64,000 bases of DNA from Tumebacillus avium (GTDB lineage Bacteria; Bacillota; Bacilli; Tumebacillales; Tumebacillaceae): positions 5,185,769-5,249,768 of the forward strand of contig NZ_CP021434.1 of NCBI RefSeq assembly GCF_002162355.1. Reading direction: 5' to 3'. Made by a program: the position numbers and the translations under genes. Shown one piece after another: positions 1 to 7,199 of this stretch (within the stretch, counting starts at the first letter, position 1; each line of letters starts with the position of its first letter). The notes beneath the pieces were generated by a model. The model worked only from the letters and a program-made list of their open reading frames with translations, did not search any database and was not told where the DNA came from.

Positions 1-72
1 GGCGAGTCCTGGCTCGTTGACCATCCATTGGCCGTGGAAACTGAGGATACGGAGATGAAAACAGAGGAGTAA
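1..72 (+). CDS. C-terminal end of an unidentified protein (partial)
   Basis: An open frame enters from the left edge and stops with TAA at 70-72. Only about 23 residues are visible and they are acidic, ending in MKTEE. No motif is present and the protein cannot be identified. The hairpin just after the stop could end this transcript from the left. Confidence 0.4.
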   Translation, partial: GESWLVDHPLAVETEDTEMKTEE

Positions 73-98
73 AAAGGAGCAGCTGTGAGCTGCTCCTT
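71..98 (-). terminator. Rho-independent terminator of the coiled-coil gene
   Basis: There is a perfect 10-bp stem (74-83 with 89-98) around a 5-base loop. The A run at 71-75 reads as a T tract on the minus strand, so it mainly ends the leftward gene that stops at 117. Confidence 0.7.
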
Positions 99-116
99 AC
101 TAGTAGGATGGACGTT

Positions 117-647
117 CTATGCGGACTGGCATTGACAATTCGATGTGAGTCCCTCCACCCGTTCCACAGTAGCAGCGATCTGCCGGGCCATGCTCTCCGT
201 ATCGTCCAAAGCTTGCTGCACCGTGCCTCTCAAATTGTCAATAGAAGCAGACAAGCGCTCATCCACTTCCTGAATCTGTTTCGATAGCCGTTCATCCACT
301 TCCCGAATCTGCTGTTCCAGCCCATCAATCCGTTTCGACAGCCGCTCGTCCACTTCCTGAATCTGCTTCGACAGCCGCTCATCCACTTCCTGAATCTGTT
401 TCGACAGCCGCTCATCCACTTCCCGAATCTGTTTCGACAGCCGTTCGTCCACTTCCTGAATCTGTTTCGACAGCCGTTCGTCCACTTCCTGAATCTGTTT
501 CGACAAGCGTTTCTCACTTGCTTGAACCGCGTTGTGCACAACATCATGCACGTACACTTTCATACGCTCTTCACTCTCACGAATGGCATCACGCACCGTG
601 TTGCTTATCATACTCCCGATCTCCATAAGGAGCTTTTCATTCGTCAC
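117..647 (-). CDS. Hendecad-repeat coiled-coil protein
   Basis: This 176-residue protein has no signal peptide or membrane segment. Residues about 47-134 are seven near-identical copies of an 11-residue unit, RLSKQIQEVDE, one of them interrupted by a longer spacer. In DNA this is a 33-bp tandem repeat at about 257-509. Eleven-residue periodicity is typical of right-handed or straight coiled coils. The C-terminus carries two close cysteines (NCQCQ). The start is GTG at 647, eight bases after GGGAGG; the GTG at 656 lies inside that ribosome-binding site. The function is unknown; an oligomeric scaffold is the simplest guess. It lies downstream of the small membrane protein and TPR regulator on the same strand. 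Confidence 0.75.
   Translation of the reverse strand: MTNEKLLMEIGSMISNTVRDAIRESEERMKVYVHDVVHNAVQASEKRLSKQIQEVDERLSKQIQEVDERLSKQIREVDERLSKQIQEVDERLSKQIQEVDERLSKRIDGLEQQIREVDERLSKQIQEVDERLSASIDNLRGTVQQALDDTESMARQIAATVERVEGLTSNCQCQSA
257..509. repeat. 33-bp tandem repeat inside the coiled-coil gene
   Basis: Seven copies of a 33-bp unit encode the 11-residue hendecads. Copies differ by a few synonymous or conservative changes, such as Q to R in QIREVDE. Slippage or recombination here would change coil length without breaking the frame. Confidence 0.75.
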
Positions 648-776
648 AGGCTGCACCTCCCATTTGTTGCTACTAGAGTAGCACTACATTGGAAGGTTAA
701 ACAATCACCCAAATAATAAACAACAAGAATCGGATAGTCACTCAACAAACACCTCTACAATTGCCATCCATTTTGC

Positions 777-1112
777 TTACTCAACAGCCTCCCAAGTAAA
801 CAAACCATCCTTCACTAAATAGACGTACCCGTGCCATTTTTCAAATTGCCCCCCTGGAACCTCCTGCAGCTTGCTTCTATCTTTGATAATCCACTTCTCA
901 TGCGCTTGAAACGTCTTGTCCACATCAAAAGTCACTTCAAGCGCAACAACCTCATCACTTTCCGTGACCGTCACCACTTTCAGATTGCCCCAACCTTGTG
1001 TTTGAGGAAATTCACGGTACAAATAATCCACCGGATCTTCTCGCGGGATCAAAAACAAAACAACAATGACAACAACCAGCAGACCCGCCAGTGCGAGTAG
1101 CCCTTTTTTCAC
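777..1112 (-). CDS. Small membrane-anchored protein after the TPR regulator
   Basis: The 111-residue product begins with a basic MKKG and one hydrophobic segment (about residues 4-23). A soluble, aromatic-rich domain of about 85 residues follows and would face outside. No lipobox cysteine and no known family is recognised. The start is GTG at 1112, five bases after GAGGTGG; an upstream GTG at 1121 lies in that site. It begins 25 bp after the stop of the HTH-TPR regulator at 1137 and is probably co-transcribed with it. By analogy with receptor/peptide pairs it could be a regulated output or membrane partner; this is inference only. Confidence 0.7.
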   Translation of the reverse strand: MKKGLLALAGLLVVVIVVLFLIPREDPVDYLYREFPQTQGWGNLKVVTVTESDEVVALEVTFDVDKTFQAHEKWIIKDRSKLQEVPGGQFEKWHGYVYLVKDGLFTWEAVE

Positions 1113-1136
1113 GGATACCACCTCATACCTATCTTC

Positions 1137-2426
1137 TCACAAAATAATCCCTCGCGTTTGCAGTTGCCCCATCAAAAAACGGTGCAGCCGCTCCATCCCC
1201 TCAAACGCTTCCCGATCTTCCCCTCTACCACTCAGGAATCGGCATATCTCCAGCATGACCTTTTCAAACTCAGCGACCTTCCCATGTTGCTCAAAAATGT
1301 TGGCCGCATTCTCCAGATGCCGCATACCTCGCTGCTCATCCTTGCGATGAAAATAGACACTCGAGAAAACACGATGCACGTGCCCCACTACATGACTCGT
1401 ATCCTGCAGACCCATCCTCGCTTTGTCAGCATACACCCACGCACCGTCGTACTCCCCATGCTCCAAACAGAGGAGAGCGGTATCGGCGTACACCTCCCCC
1501 GCCTTTGACTTACAGCCGTCCTGCTCGTACTGTTCAGCCATCTTCAGCAGTTTTTGCAGCGACCCCTGCCAATCGCCCGACTCCCGCTGAAGCAAGATCA
1601 ATCGGCGTTGCACCTCCTGACGGTCTTCTTGATTCGCCCCCTCTTCAAAAAGCCGGCATGCCTTCCCCGCATACTCTTCAGCCAGTTCAAACCTCTTCGC
1701 CCGGTCACAGAGCTCCGCCAAGCGTAGATACGTTCTCCCGCGATCTTCACCCTTCCCTTGATTAAGCAGCAAAGCCTCTTCATAATATTTCACCGCCTCT
1801 GCAGCCTTCCCAATTGTCTCGTGCAATGCGGCCAACTGTAGCAAAATCTTCGCCTGCACATCCGGGTCGATCTCTTCCTGTTTCCGCAACTCATCCCATG
1901 CCCGGTTGGTGTGATACAACGCGATTTGAAATTCGCTCTTCAGCATCCCGACCTTCCCTAAATACAACAGGACAAGCACCAGCAGATGATCATCAACCCC
2001 GTTATTCACCATCTGATGCAACAGATTCAGCCCACTTTCCGCTTCCTCCACATTCCCCAGTCCAAGATGACAACGTACAAGTTCCAGCATCAAATTCTCT
2101 TTTGCGATCCGATGCTGCTCCACTTGCAACAGGCTTTCCAAAAGCGAGACCGCAGTCCCATACTCCTTCGCCCGCATCATCCCCATGGCCAACTTGTACT
2201 TACTCGTATACTCCATCTCCAGATCCACCTCTTTCAAAAGGTGTTCCAGCGCCACCTCCAGCCGGTTCGCCAGACCGACCAGCATTTTATAAGAAGGCCG
2301 TGCACGGTCGCTTTCGATTTGACTTATCATACTAGCCGTGCAAATTCCTTTTGCAAGCTCGATTTGCGTCATGCCTTTTCGCAGTCGCAGTTCCCTAATT
2401 CGTTGTCCAAGGGACGATGTTGACAT
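1137..2426 (-). CDS. XRE-family HTH / TPR regulator (leftward)
   Basis: The protein has 429 residues. Residues about 8-62 form a classic HTH_3 domain (LGQRIRELRLRKGMTQIELA, then SMISQIESDRARPS). Residues about 70-425 are consecutive 34-40-residue helical pairs typical of tetratricopeptide repeats. This layout and length match RRNPP regulators such as NprR, where the TPR barrel binds a small re-imported peptide. ATG at 2426 is preferred because AAGGGAG lies eight bases upstream; GTG at 2435 is an alternative. It is divergent from the second regulator at 2608 across a shared control region. No peptide gene follows it; the next gene is a small membrane protein. Its first 78 codons are duplicated at 14034-14270. 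Confidence 0.85.
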   Translation of the reverse strand: MSTSSLGQRIRELRLRKGMTQIELAKGICTASMISQIESDRARPSYKMLVGLANRLEVALEHLLKEVDLEMEYTSKYKLAMGMMRAKEYGTAVSLLESLLQVEQHRIAKENLMLELVRCHLGLGNVEEAESGLNLLHQMVNNGVDDHLLVLVLLYLGKVGMLKSEFQIALYHTNRAWDELRKQEEIDPDVQAKILLQLAALHETIGKAAEAVKYYEEALLLNQGKGEDRGRTYLRLAELCDRAKRFELAEEYAGKACRLFEEGANQEDRQEVQRRLILLQRESGDWQGSLQKLLKMAEQYEQDGCKSKAGEVYADTALLCLEHGEYDGAWVYADKARMGLQDTSHVVGHVHRVFSSVYFHRKDEQRGMRHLENAANIFEQHGKVAEFEKVMLEICRFLSGRGEDREAFEGMERLHRFLMGQLQTRGIIL

Positions 2427-2458
2427 CTCCGACACTCCCTTCTGATCATTCCAGCATG

Positions 2459-2488
2459 ATTATAAGAGAGTGTTGTTGATTACATCAA
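2459..2488 (-). promoter_or_regulatory. Promoter of the leftward HTH-TPR regulator
   Basis: On the minus strand TTGATG (2488-2483) and TATAAT (2464-2459) are separated by 18 bases. The same promoter is kept at 14303-14332 before the truncated copy. The -35 box lies in the dyad at 2480-2500. Confidence 0.6.
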
Positions 2489-2500
2489 TTCTTAATGTAA
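2480..2500. promoter_or_regulatory. Candidate operator between divergent regulators
   Basis: TTACAT (2480-2485) and ATGTAA (2495-2500) are perfect inverted half-sites with a 9-base gap. The dyad covers the -35 box of the leftward gene and is about 40 bases from the -35 of the rightward gene. It is unchanged at 14324-14344, although the flanking rightward sequence has diverged there. A dimeric HTH regulator binding here is inference. Confidence 0.5.
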
Positions 2501-2540
2501 AGTATAAAACTGTACAAGTTACAGAAATTTGTTATGATCA

Positions 2541-2569
2541 TTGCCGATTTATGACTGTTTCTATATAAT
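2541..2569 (+). promoter_or_regulatory. Promoter of the rightward receptor gene
   Basis: TTGCCG (2541-2546) and TATAAT (2564-2569) have a 17-base spacer. The equivalent at 14386-14414 has TTGCTG and TATAAT, also with 17 bases. Confidence 0.6.
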
Positions 2570-2607
2570 ATTCACCAAAATCTAATAATCGGGCGAGTGA
2601 TATAGAT

Positions 2608-3891
2608 ATGCAGGAATCATTAGGTCAACGAATCCGAAAGCTGCGAAAAGAGAGAAACCTATCACAAACCGACTTAGGCAATCTGGTCGGTGTGACAATC
2701 TCTTGGATCAGCACAATTGAGCAAGATCGAGCAATGCCATCTGCTGAACTTGTAAGCAAACTAGCAGACGCTCTCAAAATTCCGGTTCGAGAGCTTCTGC
2801 AAAATGAAGAGCAGCACATGGAGATCGTAAGCAGAATAAAACTCATCGAAGTACTTATAGAGAAACATCGAGCAGCAGATGCGGAAGAGATTATTAACGG
2901 TTTGTTGGATCAAACCGACCTTTCCGAGACACAAAAACATACTCTTTCAATCCATCAAGCTGAAATTCGACTCCAACAAAAACGATTTGATGAAGCCCAT
3001 AACATTCTTCGACCACTGATCGAACATCTTGAAGCGCTAAACTACCACGATGCATACATCATGGCCTGGATCTATAACATCCTTGGGAGTGTTCAATACT
3101 CGAAACAAAAGTACTACGAAGCCCACGCCAACTACACAAGAGCAAACATTCTAATTAACCGATTCGTAGACTTCGACTTACTTGCTGCAAAGATCTCGTA
3201 CAATGTTGCATTGGCTTTGCTCCGACTCGATAAATCACAAGAAGCAATCCCTTATCTTCAAGCAGCAGAGCGTTATTACGAGCAAACAAATGCTCTCACG
3301 AAACTGGCCGATACACTGTTTACTCGCGGCATCGCTTATAAAAATGCCAAAGACTACGTGAAAGCTTCCGAGTGCTTTGATCAGACAAAGGCAATTTTGA
3401 ACGTAATCGACCATGACCGTCTCTCCGTCATCGTCCAACACACTGTGGCTACAGAAATCACCGTTCGTGAAAATCCAACCCAAGCACTGAGCGAGTTAGA
3501 AATCTGCCTTAACAAAGTACGAGACCTAAAAGACCATCCACGGCAAATACTCGTCCACGCTAAAATCGCCTATGTCCAAATGGAACTCAACAATTTTCAA
3601 AACGCCAGTACTCACATTGAGCAAGCTGAGAACCTAATCTCCGACCACGCGGTTCAAGATACTCCTGAAGTAGCCGAATTTTTCAGAATAAAATCAATAT
3701 ACTATTTCCGAACAAACAACTACACTCAATCTGTAAAATGTGCCTACTACGCCGCAGCTGAATTTGATAAAATGCAATTAAGAAAGGATAAGGCACGCTC
3801 CCTGCAAGTAGCGATCCTTTCCTATAAAGCAATGGGAGAGTTTGAGAAGGCTCTTACGTTGGCGTTAGAGTGTAATCCCTACTTTAACTAG
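2608..3891 (+). CDS. RRNPP-type HTH/TPR peptide receptor (rightward)
   Basis: The 427-residue protein has an N-terminal XRE/HTH_3 domain (residues about 5-62, LGQRIRKLRKERNLSQTDLG, then WISTIEQDRAMPS). About nine TPR-like helical pairs cover residues 68-425, with recurring A/Y/F patterns such as YEAHANY and YVKASECFDQ. Length and layout match NprR-like regulators, which bind a processed peptide in the TPR groove. The stop codon overlaps the ribosome-binding site of a 43-codon secreted peptide gene that starts 11 bp later, the hallmark of receptor/propeptide pairs. It is a clear paralogue of the protein at 14451-15726. Target genes are not shown by sequence; the secreted proteins at 4.2-6.5 kb are the nearest candidates. 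Confidence 0.85.
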   Translation: MQESLGQRIRKLRKERNLSQTDLGNLVGVTISWISTIEQDRAMPSAELVSKLADALKIPVRELLQNEEQHMEIVSRIKLIEVLIEKHRAADAEEIINGLLDQTDLSETQKHTLSIHQAEIRLQQKRFDEAHNILRPLIEHLEALNYHDAYIMAWIYNILGSVQYSKQKYYEAHANYTRANILINRFVDFDLLAAKISYNVALALLRLDKSQEAIPYLQAAERYYEQTNALTKLADTLFTRGIAYKNAKDYVKASECFDQTKAILNVIDHDRLSVIVQHTVATEITVRENPTQALSELEICLNKVRDLKDHPRQILVHAKIAYVQMELNNFQNASTHIEQAENLISDHAVQDTPEVAEFFRIKSIYYFRTNNYTQSVKCAYYAAAEFDKMQLRKDKARSLQVAILSYKAMGEFEKALTLALECNPYFN

Positions 3892-3902
3892 GAGATGAAG
3901 AT

Positions 3903-4034
3903 ATGAAAAAAGTATTTGCTGTTTCACTGCTTTTACTCGGAATTACATTTGGAATCATTGAAGCGAATGAAACTGCTGTAATCGCCTACGACGACCTTCC
4001 CGGACCGCATGCAATTTACGCAAATGGCAACTGA
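3903..4034 (+). CDS. Secreted signalling propeptide (43 aa), partner of the receptor
   Basis: ATG at 3903 follows AGGAG (3890-3894) by eight bases. The product is 43 residues. It has a basic MKK start, a hydrophobic core to about residue 19, then a polar tail ending DDLPGPHAIYANGN. The size, Sec-type signal and position right after the TPR receptor fit Phr/PapR/NprX-type precursors that are exported, trimmed and re-imported by an oligopeptide permease. The tail aligns with the paralogous peptide at 15734-15865 as D-x-x-P-x-P-H-[AS]-I, so the mature signal probably includes PGPHAI. A terminator follows at once, so receptor and peptide form one bicistron. Processing sites are inferred. Confidence 0.75.
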   Translation: MKKVFAVSLLLLGITFGIIEANETAVIAYDDLPGPHAIYANGN

Positions 4035-4061
4035 GACCGATAAATTTATTCGGTCTTTTTT
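4034..4061 (+). terminator. Terminator of the receptor-peptide bicistron
   Basis: AGACCGA (4034-4040) pairs with TCGGTCT (4050-4056) and is followed by a T run to 4061. It starts at the last base of the peptide stop codon. Confidence 0.85.
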
Positions 4062-4080
4062 GTTGTCTTAAATCGACCAA

Positions 4081-4125
4081 TCCACCTAGTCATACTTAAG
4101 CCCAACATGACTTTGGTGGATTTTC
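4081..4125 (+). terminator. Second hairpin with T-rich tail
   Basis: TCCACC (4081-4086) pairs with GGTGGA (4115-4120), with inner AGTCAT/ATGACT pairing and a TTTTCTT tail. It could be a backup terminator. Confidence 0.55.
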
Positions 4126-4163
4126 TTATCCCTCATGCAGTTTTATCAACAAAAATACACCTA

Positions 4164-4192
4164 TTGACACATTTCACCAATTGGTATAGAAA
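4164..4192 (+). promoter_or_regulatory. Promoter of the secreted-protein cluster
   Basis: A perfect TTGACA (4164-4169) is followed by TATAGA (4185-4190, 15-base spacer) or TAGAAA (4187-4192, 17-base spacer). It lies about 75 bases before the lipoprotein at 4264. Confidence 0.5.
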
Positions 4193-4263
4193 TGTAAACA
4201 TACAATCATAAAACTCAACCTAAAAATTCTATTCTAAATATACGAAGGGGGTGATCATGAAAA

Positions 4264-4689
4264 ATGCTCGATGTACTCAGTAGCAACTGGTTAAAATCAA
4301 CAATGGCAGGATTGGCTTTTGCAACTATTGTAACAATATTGTCTTCCGGATGCGGAGAACAAATAAAGATCGATTCTTCCCCAGGAAATACTTCGACAGT
4401 GCAACAAGATGTGTATGCTTCCATCACTCACAAAGTTACGGGTTCCGTGGCTACATTCCAAATAAGCTTCTTAGGAAATAGCATCAACAAGATCAATTCA
4501 TCAGAAAAAATAACTGCGGAAGTTCTAAAAGAACACTCCAATGAAAAAGTGCCTGTTCAGTTAGCCCAGGTAAGCAATACAGAGTACACTGCCGAAGCAA
4601 CACTATCAAAGGGAACTTGGAATTTGACGCTTCATGTACAAAACGAAGGGAAGTTAACTTCATTTTCCGATACTTTTATTGTTGAATAG
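4264..4689 (+). CDS. Predicted lipoprotein, possibly YtkA/FixH-like
   Basis: The 141-residue protein has a hydrophobic N-terminal segment and a lipobox (SSGC, cysteine near residue 30), so it should be a lipid-anchored surface protein. The rest, with a beta-rich pattern (VATFQISFLGN, then TEYTAEATLSKGTWNLTLHV), resembles YtkA/FixH-like immunoglobulin-fold domains; this family call is tentative. ATG at 4264 lies 11 bases after AAGGGGGTG; an internal ATG at 4303 is possible. It opens a run of four exported proteins downstream of the receptor-peptide module, the next starting 17 bp after its stop. Confidence 0.7.
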   Translation: MLDVLSSNWLKSTMAGLAFATIVTILSSGCGEQIKIDSSPGNTSTVQQDVYASITHKVTGSVATFQISFLGNSINKINSSEKITAEVLKEHSNEKVPVQLAQVSNTEYTAEATLSKGTWNLTLHVQNEGKLTSFSDTFIVE

Positions 4690-4706
4690 AAAAAGGAGGC
4701 ATCATA

Positions 4707-5522
4707 ATGAACTTTAAAAACTTAGCGGTGTGTAGTGTAGCATTAGGCTCTTTGCTTCTCCCTGTGGCTGCTTATGCTGACTCTCCCAAATCGGCACACC
4801 TTCAGGGCAAAGTCTATCGCCAGTTGGTTGCTCATGGTAACAACGTTTCGTCTGACACGCTTGCTACTTATGCGGTGTTAGCAGATCAAGATAATAATTT
4901 TAAGTATTTTGTGCATTCAGATGGCACTGTAGATGTCATCCGAATCTATCCGGCACTCTCCGGTATGGTATATGTAAATGGACAACAAGTACAAGTGAAT
5001 AACGATGGCAGCTACTCTGTGGATGTTCAGCCAGGAAAAGCACTTGTCGAATTTAATGCCCAAGGTAAATTGCACAAAAGTAAAGTTCTTGACGTAACTT
5101 CGAAAAGCAACCTGACTGTTGATTTAATTGAAACAGTGCAAATGTCAGACGTTCTCGCTCCTATGGAGGAACCAATTTCCATTCCCCAATCAGTAATCGG
5201 TAACGAAGCTGTAGACGGTGGTGGTGGCTCTTACCCCGGTCAGACTTACAGCGGACAACCCGTATACACAGGCAATCATGTTCACTGCAACCGTTTTAAC
5301 GGGATTGCATCCGACCATCGTTACTGGTCTTGGAAAACCGATTGGTCAAAAGCTATTGCCGATTTCGTTGGCAGTGACTGTGATGCTGCATTAATCGCAT
5401 ACGGTTGTCCACTTCCTCCTACTGCGGATAATCTGTGTGATGGACTCAACGCACAAGGAAATGGTGTTCATGACTGCTCCGACGCAAAAGGCTGGCCGAA
5501 TACTGCATGGTGGCGTAACTAA
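4707..5522 (+). CDS. Secreted protein with Cys-containing C-terminal domain
   Basis: The 271-residue protein has a Sec signal peptide with probable cleavage after AAYA (residue about 24). A middle part of about 140 residues has a short beta-domain pattern (MVYVNGQQVQVNNDGSYSVD), then a glycine linker (GGGG). The C-terminal 80 residues are rich in Trp, His, Asp and hold five cysteines, ending in NTAWWRN. No family is recognised. Export and the compact cysteine domain suggest an extracellular factor. A clean AAAAGGAGG site precedes the ATG. A terminator hairpin follows at 5533-5559. Confidence 0.7.
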   Translation: MNFKNLAVCSVALGSLLLPVAAYADSPKSAHLQGKVYRQLVAHGNNVSSDTLATYAVLADQDNNFKYFVHSDGTVDVIRIYPALSGMVYVNGQQVQVNNDGSYSVDVQPGKALVEFNAQGKLHKSKVLDVTSKSNLTVDLIETVQMSDVLAPMEEPISIPQSVIGNEAVDGGGGSYPGQTYSGQPVYTGNHVHCNRFNGIASDHRYWSWKTDWSKAIADFVGSDCDAALIAYGCPLPPTADNLCDGLNAQGNGVHDCSDAKGWPNTAWWRN

Positions 5523-5532
5523 GATCGTACCG

Positions 5533-5560
5533 GTGAAGGGTCTCAATCCCTTCACTTTTC
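5533..5560 (+). terminator. Terminator after the secreted protein
   Basis: GTGAAGGG (5533-5540) pairs with CCCTTCAC (5548-5555), followed by TTTTC. Partial read-through into the next two genes is possible. Confidence 0.65.
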
Positions 5561-5587
5561 AATTTTTCAGTTAGGGGATAATTACAA

Positions 5588-6043
5588 ATGAAAACTTCGA
5601 TCGGATATATATTCCTGTTGATATTTCCACTCTATTTTCTAGGATGTTCTGATAATAATGACTCCCAACCTAAAACCGGTGTAATTGCTGCTTATGACCC
5701 AAATAAACCAACATCCTTCTCCTCACCCAAAAGTGACATTGAAAAAGCGACCCAGGCAATCAAAGATTTTCAATTAGGTCTTGAAAAAGCAGAGTCCTCT
5801 GTTAAAGATGGGGATGTCAAAAAGGCAGCCGAATCCCTAGCTTCACTTCGGGGTGCTTTTCATGGAGTTATTCACCCAATCGCTTTACAAACAAAAGGTG
5901 AAGCTTTTACAAATCAGCTTCATGGGCAATTCATTGAGTTGGAAGAATCTATTTCAAACAATGACATTACGAATACAACGAGGTTATTGAAAGTAAATCG
6001 CGAAAATATACATAACCTATCGGAGGAAATAATCAACAAGTGA
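5588..6043 (+). CDS. Predicted lipoprotein of unknown function
   Basis: The 151-residue product begins with a hydrophobic signal and a lipobox FLGC (cysteine at residue 20). The mature part is mostly helical and charged (IEKATQAIKDFQLGLEKAES), with no family recognised. AGGGG lies before the ATG. It is followed after 26 bp by another exported or membrane gene on the same strand. Role unknown; the helical pattern would suit a surface or spore-associated binding protein, but nothing proves it. Confidence 0.65.
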   Translation: MKTSIGYIFLLIFPLYFLGCSDNNDSQPKTGVIAAYDPNKPTSFSSPKSDIEKATQAIKDFQLGLEKAESSVKDGDVKKAAESLASLRGAFHGVIHPIALQTKGEAFTNQLHGQFIELEESISNNDITNTTRLLKVNRENIHNLSEEIINK

Positions 6044-6069
6044 ACCTAACAAACCTTGGAGGCGGTCCT

Positions 6070-6459
6070 ATGAACAAAAGAGCAAATAAAATTGGCATTT
6101 TCGCGTTTTTATTGCTTTTAGTCTTTGGATGCTTGATCTACTGGTATTATGTAATTAGTGACCTACGTGGCCAATCTGAACTCGAGTCACAAATCAATCA
6201 TCTTGTGGCAATCAAAGATCAAACTGAGATCTTGCGAATTGCTCAGGATTCTAAAACTGCTGACTTTATTAATCAGTTACCGCCTGACACGAAGTGTGAA
6301 AAAACAACCGATGCTCAAGGAAAACTAGAAGACGGCTCCTATTATTACTCAACGTTGCTCAATAACCGGCCCTTAAGTGTCTACTTGGAAAAGACCCCTT
6401 CAGGTTCTGGTATTTTGGATATTCCAAAATGGAAAGTCATAAAAGTTGTACTAAGATAG
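6070..6459 (+). CDS. Single-pass membrane protein of unknown function
   Basis: ATG at 6070 is chosen because GGAGG (6058-6062) lies seven bases upstream; the frame is also open from 6040. The 129-residue product has a basic N-terminus, one membrane segment (residues about 7-26), then an extracellular domain of about 100 residues. That domain has a few charged helices and a short beta-like C-terminus. It is the last gene of the exported-protein cluster. No family recognised. Confidence 0.65.
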   Translation: MNKRANKIGIFAFLLLLVFGCLIYWYYVISDLRGQSELESQINHLVAIKDQTEILRIAQDSKTADFINQLPPDTKCEKTTDAQGKLEDGSYYYSTLLNNRPLSVYLEKTPSGSGILDIPKWKVIKVVLR

Positions 6460-6487
6460 AGTAACAATTATTACAGTGATTTTATGT

Positions 6488-6530
6488 AGCCGCTCAATTT
6501 CCGTGGCGAGGAATAAGAGCGGCTTTCTCA
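6488..6530 (+). terminator. Terminator closing the exported-protein cluster
   Basis: AGCCGCTC (6488-6495) pairs with GAGCGGCT (6517-6524), followed by TTCTCATTTT. Confidence 0.7.
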
Positions 6531-6789
6531 TTTTCGTTTACGGGGACCTCGAAGCTCGATTGTCGTATACTAGGCTTATGCTGCTACAGCCGATGGAAAA
6601 TGACCAAAAGCTGACGTTCTTGCCTGTCAAAGGTTGACGGATATAATGACCACCAAACATATCCACATAGAAAAAGGACGCTTCTGTATGACGTGCCACG
6701 GCTCGAACAGTTGCACCAGAGTCATCCCCCAAAATAGCATAATTATTTTATCAAATTATCATCTCGAAAATTAGAGAACTTTTTCGTAA

Positions 6790-7068
6790 GGAGCACAGTT
6801 TCTGCTGAACTTCAAAATGGATGCCCAGATTCCAATGGCTCTAATCCTAGTCGGACAAAATGAACTGTGAGATCGCCTTCAACTCCAGATGTTTACTGCC
6901 ATTCGGATAAGAATTGATCTACAATGCAAACTGGTCCACTACGACCGTGCCCAATTTGGAGCATACATAGCTCGTCATATAGGGTATGCGGGCGTCAGCC
7001 GGGACATTTTCACTGATGGAAGCGCCGCTTACGCGGTCAACTTCTCCGTCAACTCTTAGACAGCAGAG
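6790..7068 (+). pseudogene. Remnant of an ExeA/TniB-like transposition ATPase
   Basis: Translation in one frame gives the C-terminal portion of an AAA-type helper ATPase found beside some transposases: FLLNFKMD, IPMALILVGQNEL, then IDLQCKLVHYDRAQFG and RDIFTDG. An in-frame TGA follows NEL, where family members usually have Trp. A TAA lies just upstream of the fragment and it ends at TAG near 7068. The Walker A part is missing, so this is a dead fragment of a mobile element. The family match is from memory and moderate. Confidence 0.6.
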
Positions 7069-7199
7069 CCTGTCAATTTACGGACATTATAGTGTAGCAG
7101 TAACAAAATGAATCTTGTGGTGGACTGGAAAGAAAAAAGCATCCTAGAAGCTTTTTTCGAAGTTTGGTGTGACGAACAACATCGAGAGGAGCTTTTCAG

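Noticed and set aside
257..509. 33-bp tandem repeats considered as a CRISPR array
   Set aside because: The units are contiguous with no unique spacers and encode an in-frame 11-residue protein repeat.
6538..6732. 64-codon minus-strand frame after the exported-protein cluster
   Set aside because: No ribosome-binding site or recognisable motif; it follows a terminator for the plus-strand genes. It may be a fragment but cannot be supported.
6866..6874. In-frame TGA in the ATPase remnant as a selenocysteine codon
   Set aside because: The family has Trp here, the gene is truncated on both sides, and decay explains the stop more simply.
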